64,000 bases of DNA from Cannabis sativa (Eukaryota > Streptophyta > Magnoliopsida > Rosales > Cannabaceae). Shown here in pieces: positions 57,868-64,000 of the stretch. The stretch covers positions 12,860,041 through 12,924,040 of the forward strand of contig NC_083606.1 in NCBI RefSeq assembly GCF_029168945.1, written 5' to 3'. The position numbers and the translations under genes were made by a program. The notes below the pieces were generated by a model that was given only the letters and a program-made list of their open reading frames with translations, did not search any database and was not told where the DNA came from. How positions within the stretch are numbered: the first letter of the stretch is position 1; each line of letters opens with the position of its first letter.

Positions 57868-59779
57868 TGTTGGGTTTTATGCCCTAAATAAAACTCTATT
57901 TCAATGTAATCCATTTTATTTAACATCAATAAAGAAACAGAAGTATTTTTCATTCATTTGTGTATGTTTTGGTTCATGTTATCAATTGCTTGTCTATTTG
58001 ATTTATAAATTCATCTGAAACCCTTTTCACATACTTGATCCTGTTTATTGTGTTGTCAACACATTGGAAAGTAAACATGACTATGTGAATAAAGATTCCT
58101 ACATTTATCAGAACACGAGGTTTTACTGATATGATAATCTACAACAGAGTTTACTTGCATTTGGTATAATGCTATGTTCTTTCCAGAGCATTGGTTAAAG
58201 TAAAGCTCAGGTTGGGTGCATGGAGTATGCACCGGAAGGGACCGATATTGAACTTTGACATAGATTTATTAAACTTACCGTGATATCTATTCAAGTCAAT
58301 ATCGCCTAGTTGATCCTAGATCAAATGATCTAAATCCTGATATGATTAGGCTCAATCTCAAGAGTGTTATTCATGTTCTTTGATTTGTTAGTTAAGCCTA
58401 CTTTTGGGTCAGGGTGATACGTACATTTTGGGAACACGGTAGTGCAATTGAGTGGGAGCGCTAACATAAATATGGAATCTATAGCTTCTATCTGGCGAAT
58501 AGTAAGTAAAGGATGATTTCCTTCGAGCTTGACCAAACGAAAATAAATGGTGGAGTATTCATTTCACATAGCTGAAATATCATTTATACGGGGTTAAGTG
58601 TTTTAAGGATAAAATACATTGTAGGGTGTTACGGTAATCTAATCCCTTTACAGTGTAGATCATTCATATAGAAGATCATTGATCAAATTAGGATTATAAC
58701 AATGGATAACTAATGACGTATCTATATGGTGGAACATATAGAGCGTTCTATATACTGAGAGTGCAATTCTAAGTTCTATGCGTGGATTCAACGAAGAATT
58801 AATAACTCAGTGAATTTAGATTATAAATTCTTGATCTGCTTATTGGAAGCTCGGTTATATAGACCCATGGTCCCCCCACTAGTTGAGACAATATTACTTG
58901 TAAGGCTCATTTAATTGGTTTTGATTAATCAATTATAATTCTCAAATTAGACTATGTCTATTTGTGAATTTTTCACTAAGTAAGGGCGAAATTGTAAAGA
59001 AAGAGTTTTTAGGGCATATTTGTTAATTAAGATACTTTGTATGGTTCAATTAATAAATATGATAAATGACAATATTATTTAATAATTATTTATAGTTATT
59101 AAATAGTTAGAATTGGCATTTAAATGGTTGAATTTAAAAATTGGCATTTTTGAGAAAATGAGATGCAGAAATGATAAAACTACAAAATTGCAAAAAGTGA
59201 GGCCCAAATCCATAATGCCATGGCCGGCCACTTTTATAGGCATTATCATCTGATATTTTCATTATTTTAATACCAAATAATTCAAACCTAACCCTAGGTG
59301 GTATGCTATAAATAGATAGTGAAGGCTTCAGGAAATTGACACTTAACACTTTCACATCTTGTTTCCTTCAGAGAAAACCTGAGCCTTCTCTCTCTAAACC
59401 TAGCCGCCACCTTCACTCTCTTCTTCTCTCTTGTAAATTTTGAACATCTTAGTGATAGAGTAGTGCCCACACACAACAAGTGATACCTCAATCATAGTGA
59501 GGAAGATCGTGAAGAAAGACATTCAACAAGAAGGAGATTCAACACTAAAGGAAGGAGAGAAAGAGATCCAGGTTCAGATCTTGATAATACTCTGCGACAA
59601 AAAGGATACAAGGGTTAGAGATCTGAACGGAAGGAGACATTTTATTCCGCTGCACCCAATGTAAGGTTTCTCATACTTTATATGTGTTTAATTTATAATC
59701 TTTTTAGAAGTTCATATTTAGGGTGTTAATCAACATACTTGTGAGTAGATCTAATATCCTGGTAAAATAATTTCCAACA
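57868..59779 (+). repeat. 5' LTR of the second Copia element
   Basis: Starts TGTTGGGTTTTATGCCC and ends TTTCCAACA, so TGTTGG/CCAACA are inverted termini. A TATA-like GCTATAAATAGATAG lies near 59306, followed by a CT-rich transcribed region (TTCTCTCTCTAAACC near 59390). Confidence 0.85.
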
Positions 59780-59781
59780 AC

Positions 59782-59795
59782 TGGTATCAGAGCCA
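59782..59795 (+). other. Primer-binding site of the second Copia element
   Basis: TGGTATCAGAGCC follows the LTR end after two bases and complements initiator methionine tRNA. Confidence 0.85.
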
Positions 59796-62524
59796 TGGTA
59801 ATTGATTTGCTTGCAAGAAATTTGGACTTAAAACGATTTGTTTGTTATTTGGATAGTATCATGTTGTTTTGTGTGTTGTATGATGATTGATTGATGTTTG
59901 TGAATTTTCGTGAAAAATAATTGAATATCTGTTTGTAGAATTATTTTTATTAGATAGTTTGGAAAAAATTAAGCAATTTACTTTTTTACAGAACTCAATT
60001 TCGATTTTATTTGAATTAATTATGATTTTTTGAAAATCGGAAAAATATCGGGATGGTGTCAACTGCCACACGCGTGCGCATGAGGGGCTTCCCTCGGACA
60101 ACATGCGCATAGACACGTTTTGTGTCTGAAAAACCCGTGCACGCCCATGCACGCCCATGGACAGTATGCAATGCATACTGTCCGTACAGCTCGCGAATTT
60201 TTTCGTTTTCTTCGATTTCTCATGCTATTTCATGGAACTAACTTATGATTTTTTGTGTAGTTTTGTATTTTGATTTTTACTTTTCAATTTTCAAATCTAA
60301 TATCAGAAATAAATTAATTTGAATTTTTTTTAAATTTAATTTTAAATATTAGTGTAATTTGAATTTGAAAACAAGTAAAAATCTATCTTTTTGCTTAATT
60401 TTTTATGTCTTATTTTTAAATTTGATTATTTTATCTTATTTTTTAAATTTAAAGGTCAGATATTAAATATTTTTTAAATTAATTTTTTTTTAAAATTATT
60501 TGACCTTATTTAAATTTAAAATAAGATTACTATAATCATGTAATTTTAAATAGAAGTAAGATATTTTGCTAACTTTTAAATTTTGTTATTTTTTATTTAA
60601 ATTAAATTATAAAATCTAAAAAAAAAATATTTTTTTTATTTTATATTTAATTTATAAAATAACTTTAAAAATTTAAAAGGTGGTTAGCAATTATTTTTGA
60701 AATGATATTTAGGTTAGTTGAAACCTAATTTTTTAAAATTGTAGGTTTAATTTTAATTTTTTTTATTTAAATACCGAATTTTTTTTAATTATTTAAATAT
60801 ATTTTTTTTTCAAAAAATAATTATTTAAAATTAAATAAATCCTACATCCAACTATCCAATTCATCTTGTTGCAGGAGTATGTGTTTTAGCTTGTTTGTAA
60901 GTTTTATAAAACCTATTATTGCTTGATCTAAATTGTCATGGTTAACTTGTTGACAGATCCAATGATCTGATTTTAACCCATGGTTCAATTGTCAATAGGT
61001 CAAGTAAATAATTTGTAACAGGTAAATTTTACAATCTTCTTTCATCTGTGTATGACCTAGCAACATGATAGGACCCATCCAAGTGTGTGCCTGTGTGAGC
61101 CTATATGTTTAATTTTGTTATAGATGCATATAGGTTGTTGTTGCTAAATAAAATATCATAGTTTTTGATAGATTTTATTTAGGCCCATTTAGTTTTTGAG
61201 CCTATTCAATTAATAACAGTTGTTTATTTTAAGGTTAAATTCCTCTCTTTTGGGCCTTGTGTGAGACTTGGGGGGCATAGAAGTGGGTACGACATACTGA
61301 ACCCAGCTCCCCCTCACATGAACTACCCCAATTGTGAATGTCCATTTGCCTGATTTGGATAACTGTACTAGGTTAATTAAATTAGTTTAACATATAATAA
61401 AATTGATTAGCAACATAATTAATTGCATTTATTTTGAAATTAATTTAAGAAAAACATAGTTTAATGAATTATATTCTGAGCTAAACTATATGTATTTTCT
61501 TGTATTAAATTAAATATAGAATTATAACCAACTAGATTCTTTCTGAAGCTTAATTTAAATTTTTCATTAAATATTCTTATTTAAGTTGAAAATTAGTTAT
61601 CTTTAACTAATCAACTTAAATCTGAATATTTTTTGAATTTCAAATTTTAAAATTAAGTTGAGGAATTTTAGGAATTGGTTATTAAGATTCTTTAGATATT
61701 TTTTAAGTGGATATTTTTTTCAAATATTAACTTAAAATGGAATATTTTCAAATTAAGTGGTTACAACTTAATTTTATATTTAATTAAATCTAATTTGAAA
61801 GATATTTAAGTTGATTTTTTTTAGATTCTTTTAAACAAATTAAACAAGATATTTTCAAATTTGTTCTATTATTTTCGAATTTATTTTTCAAATTTAAATA
61901 ATAATTGAAATTTAATTAAAGTTGATTTTTTATTTAAACCAACTTTAATTTGTAATTTTTTATTATTATAATACGGAATAAATGATTAAATAAAATACAT
62001 ATTTTAAAATGATGAGCTTTAATCAAAAGACATTCGATCTCCATTGTTGGTTTTACATAGCTTTTGTTTTAGTGAGTAATCCTCCCTAATGGAGGAACGT
62101 TCATTAGCAAGTTAGCACCGTTTAATCTCGAAAGATAAGTAGCTTTGTAAGTGTTTTATATGGTATGGATCACCCTAATGGTGGCGACTGTATTTGACTT
62201 ACAAAATATGAAACAATGGTGGAAGCTCATAAGATAGAATTGCCTTGACTAGACGGAACAACGCTAAATTCCAATCTTGATCGAATAAAAGGTTGCTAGA
62301 ATGATTATCATTTTAGATGAATTGATAACTCTATTCAATGAATGATGTTTTGACTCTCGCCTAAACAGGACACTGTATCAGTTTGTTGAAAACCTTAGAA
62401 AATAAACTATGTTAGATTTATTATTTTTATAACATATGTGATTATTTGTTATTTTCTAAATAGTGTATGAATTTATTTGAACCAAAACCTTACTTCTGTT
62501 TTATTGATGTGTTGTAGTGCCAAT
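59796..62524 (+). other. Long untranslated leader of the second Copia element
   Basis: 2.7 kb without a coding frame. A GC-richer island at 60055-60190 contains repeated CACGCCCATG and a TGCATACTGTCCGTACAG stretch. 60250-60840 is extremely AT-rich. 61240-61340 and 62040-62290 have balanced composition and look conserved, but I recognise no domain. Confidence 0.55.
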
Positions 62525-64000
62525 ATGAATAATCCTCACCCTAATCCACTCCTAGTTAATATCTTAGCAAAAGAACTCTATAGTGTGAAAATGCATCCTG
62601 ATAGTTGCATAAACTCGCACCTATTGATGATGAATCTGAAGTTACAAAAGGCAAATCTACTAGGAATTCATTTATCAAGAGAACAATGGGTACAATTCAT
62701 TCTTAATAGTCTTCCTCCGGAGTATAATGGATTTGTTGTTTCTTACATGATCAATAATTTCAACTCCTCCGACATGGATAAGCTCGAAGCAGAATTACGA
62801 GCCCATGAACGGAATCTGATTGCAATGGGACCTCTTGGGTTTGCAAATCTTAATCAGAGGAAAAGGATTAAGCATGAAAGCTCTAGCAAAGCTGCTTCTT
62901 CAAGTACAATTATCAGACATAATCTTCTATGTTCGAATTGTAATGAAAAGGGACATCAAGAAGAACGATGTCCCCGACTTCTAAACAATTCAAACGAAGG
63001 TAATGCTTTTGTCTTTGAATCATGTGTTTTAGAGAACGACAAATCCACTTGGATTGTTGATTCTGGGTCTACTAACCATGTATGTTCTTCATTGCAGCTG
63101 CTTGAAACTTGGGAAAATCTGCTTCCAGAAGAGTTAAAGCTTAAAGTTGGGAATGGCGAGTTAGTGTCGGTCAAAGCTAGAGGAAAAGCCCGCATCAAGT
63201 TTCAACAAAGATTTTTAATTTTAGAAAATGTTTTATTTATTCCAAACTTTAGTAGAAACTTGATTAGTGTCTCATGTTTGCAAACACAATCTTATACATT
63301 GAATTTTTTGAGTTCTTATTGTTCAATTTCTCGTAATGGATTTCAAATATGTGTTGCTTTCATGGAACAAGGGCTTTATGTTTTTAAGACCAAATACATA
63401 AATCTCACTAAGTAGTGAACTTTTCAATGTAGCTAAACCTAGAAACCTTAAAAGAAAAGAGATTGATAATGATAATCAAACTTATCTATGGCATTTATGT
63501 TTATGTCATATAGGCTTTGATAGACTCAAAAGGCTAACCAAAGACGTTCCATTAAAAAAATGTCGTATTAGGTGAATTGCCAGTATGCGAGTCCTGCCTA
63601 GAAGGAAAAATGACCAAACGTTTTTTCTCTGCAAAGGGAGAGCGTGCCAAACAACCCCTAGGGTTAGTACATTCAGATGTTTGTGGACCCCTGAATGTCA
63701 AAGCCCGAGGTGGTTATGAGTATTTTGTCACTTTCATTGACGATTACTCTAGATATAGTTTTCTTTACCTAATGCAAAAGAAATCTGAAACGTTTAGAAA
63801 GTTTCAGGAGTTTCATGCTTTGGCTCAAAACCAATTAGGTAAAACATTAAAGATCTTGCGAACTGATAGGGGTGGAGAATATATGGATATGCAGTTCAAA
63901 GATCATTTAATTGAACTTGGAATTGAATCCCAATACACTGCCCCTGGCACTCCACAACAAAATGGAGTTGCAGAAAGAAGAAATCGCACTCTTTTGGAAA
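62525..64000 (+). pseudogene. Second Copia element gag-pol, N-terminally deleted and frameshifted
   Basis: The ATG at 62525 (MNNPHPNPLLVN...) is followed almost at once by mid-gag sequence, so the first half of gag seems deleted. A CCHC knuckle (CSNCNEKGHQEERC) is near 62935, and the protease core WIVDSGSTNHVC near 63050. The frame stops at 63413-63415. A shifted frame carries the HHCC pre-integrase segment (YLWHLCLCHIGFDRL, about 63485) to a TGA at 63573-63575. A third frame is open from about 63565 to the window end with CESCLEGKMTK, the integrase Asp in VHSDVCGP, Asp in RTDRGGEYM and Glu in NGVAERRNRT. RT and RNase H would lie beyond 64000. As read, two frameshifts prevent a full polyprotein. 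Confidence 0.88.

Larger units (their letters stand above)
57868..64000 (+). mobile_element. Second Copia retrotransposon, 5' part; continues beyond the window
   Basis: A 1912-bp LTR (57868-59779), a primer-binding site, a 2.7-kb leader, truncated gag, protease and the start of integrase, in Copia order. The 3' part lies beyond 64000, so neither the second LTR nor the target duplication can be checked. The LTR and internal sequence differ from the Copia element at 18.6 kb; it is another family. Confidence 0.9.

Overview
This window is nuclear DNA from a flowering plant, most likely a eudicot. The evidence is long AT-rich spacers, GT-AG spliced genes with short exons, a type-B galactolipid synthase, a domesticated MUSTANG-like transposase gene, and nested Copia and Gypsy LTR retrotransposons. 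I cannot name the species from the sequence.

Three host genes can be supported. (1) A RING-H2 protein gene on the minus strand, 1284-3322, four exons, 247 aa. (2) A MUSTANG-B-like domesticated Mutator transposase on the minus strand, 9988-12929, three coding exons, 859 aa, with a 5' leader exon near 13849-14019. It has PB1, MuDR-type DNA-binding, transposase, SWIM and CCHC modules. (3) A type-B MGDG synthase on the plus strand, 51784-54151, eight exons, 477 aa. A possible orphaned 5' leader of another transcript lies at about 16860-17321.

Layout: 3.5-7.8 kb is a graveyard of Gypsy pieces, including a clean solo LTR with target-site duplication at 4840-6159. A Mutator-like deletion derivative fills 7803-9712. 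From 14.0 to 15.2 kb the promoter/leader of the MUSTANG-like gene is duplicated around a TIR-bounded insertion. A Copia element (18632-35116, duplication TTTTC) contains a minus-strand Tekay-type Gypsy element (25168-34245, duplication ATGTT). A second copy of the same Gypsy family lies in the opposite orientation (38344-47346, duplication ATAAA). Then come a truncated LINE tail, several MITE-like elements, the MGDG synthase gene, a nest of long-TIR elements (55.3-56.7 kb), an Emigrant-like MITE, and the 5' part of another Copia element that runs off the window at 64000.

The host genes show no common pathway; they are independent islands in repeat DNA. All retroelement coding regions are broken by frameshifts or stops although their LTR pairs are young. 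That points to trans-mobilised defective copies or to consensus errors. I saw no clearly new biochemical system. The most unusual points are the fast-changing palindromic module in the Gypsy LTRs, the altered first catalytic position of the MUSTANG-like protein, and the duplicated leader of its gene.
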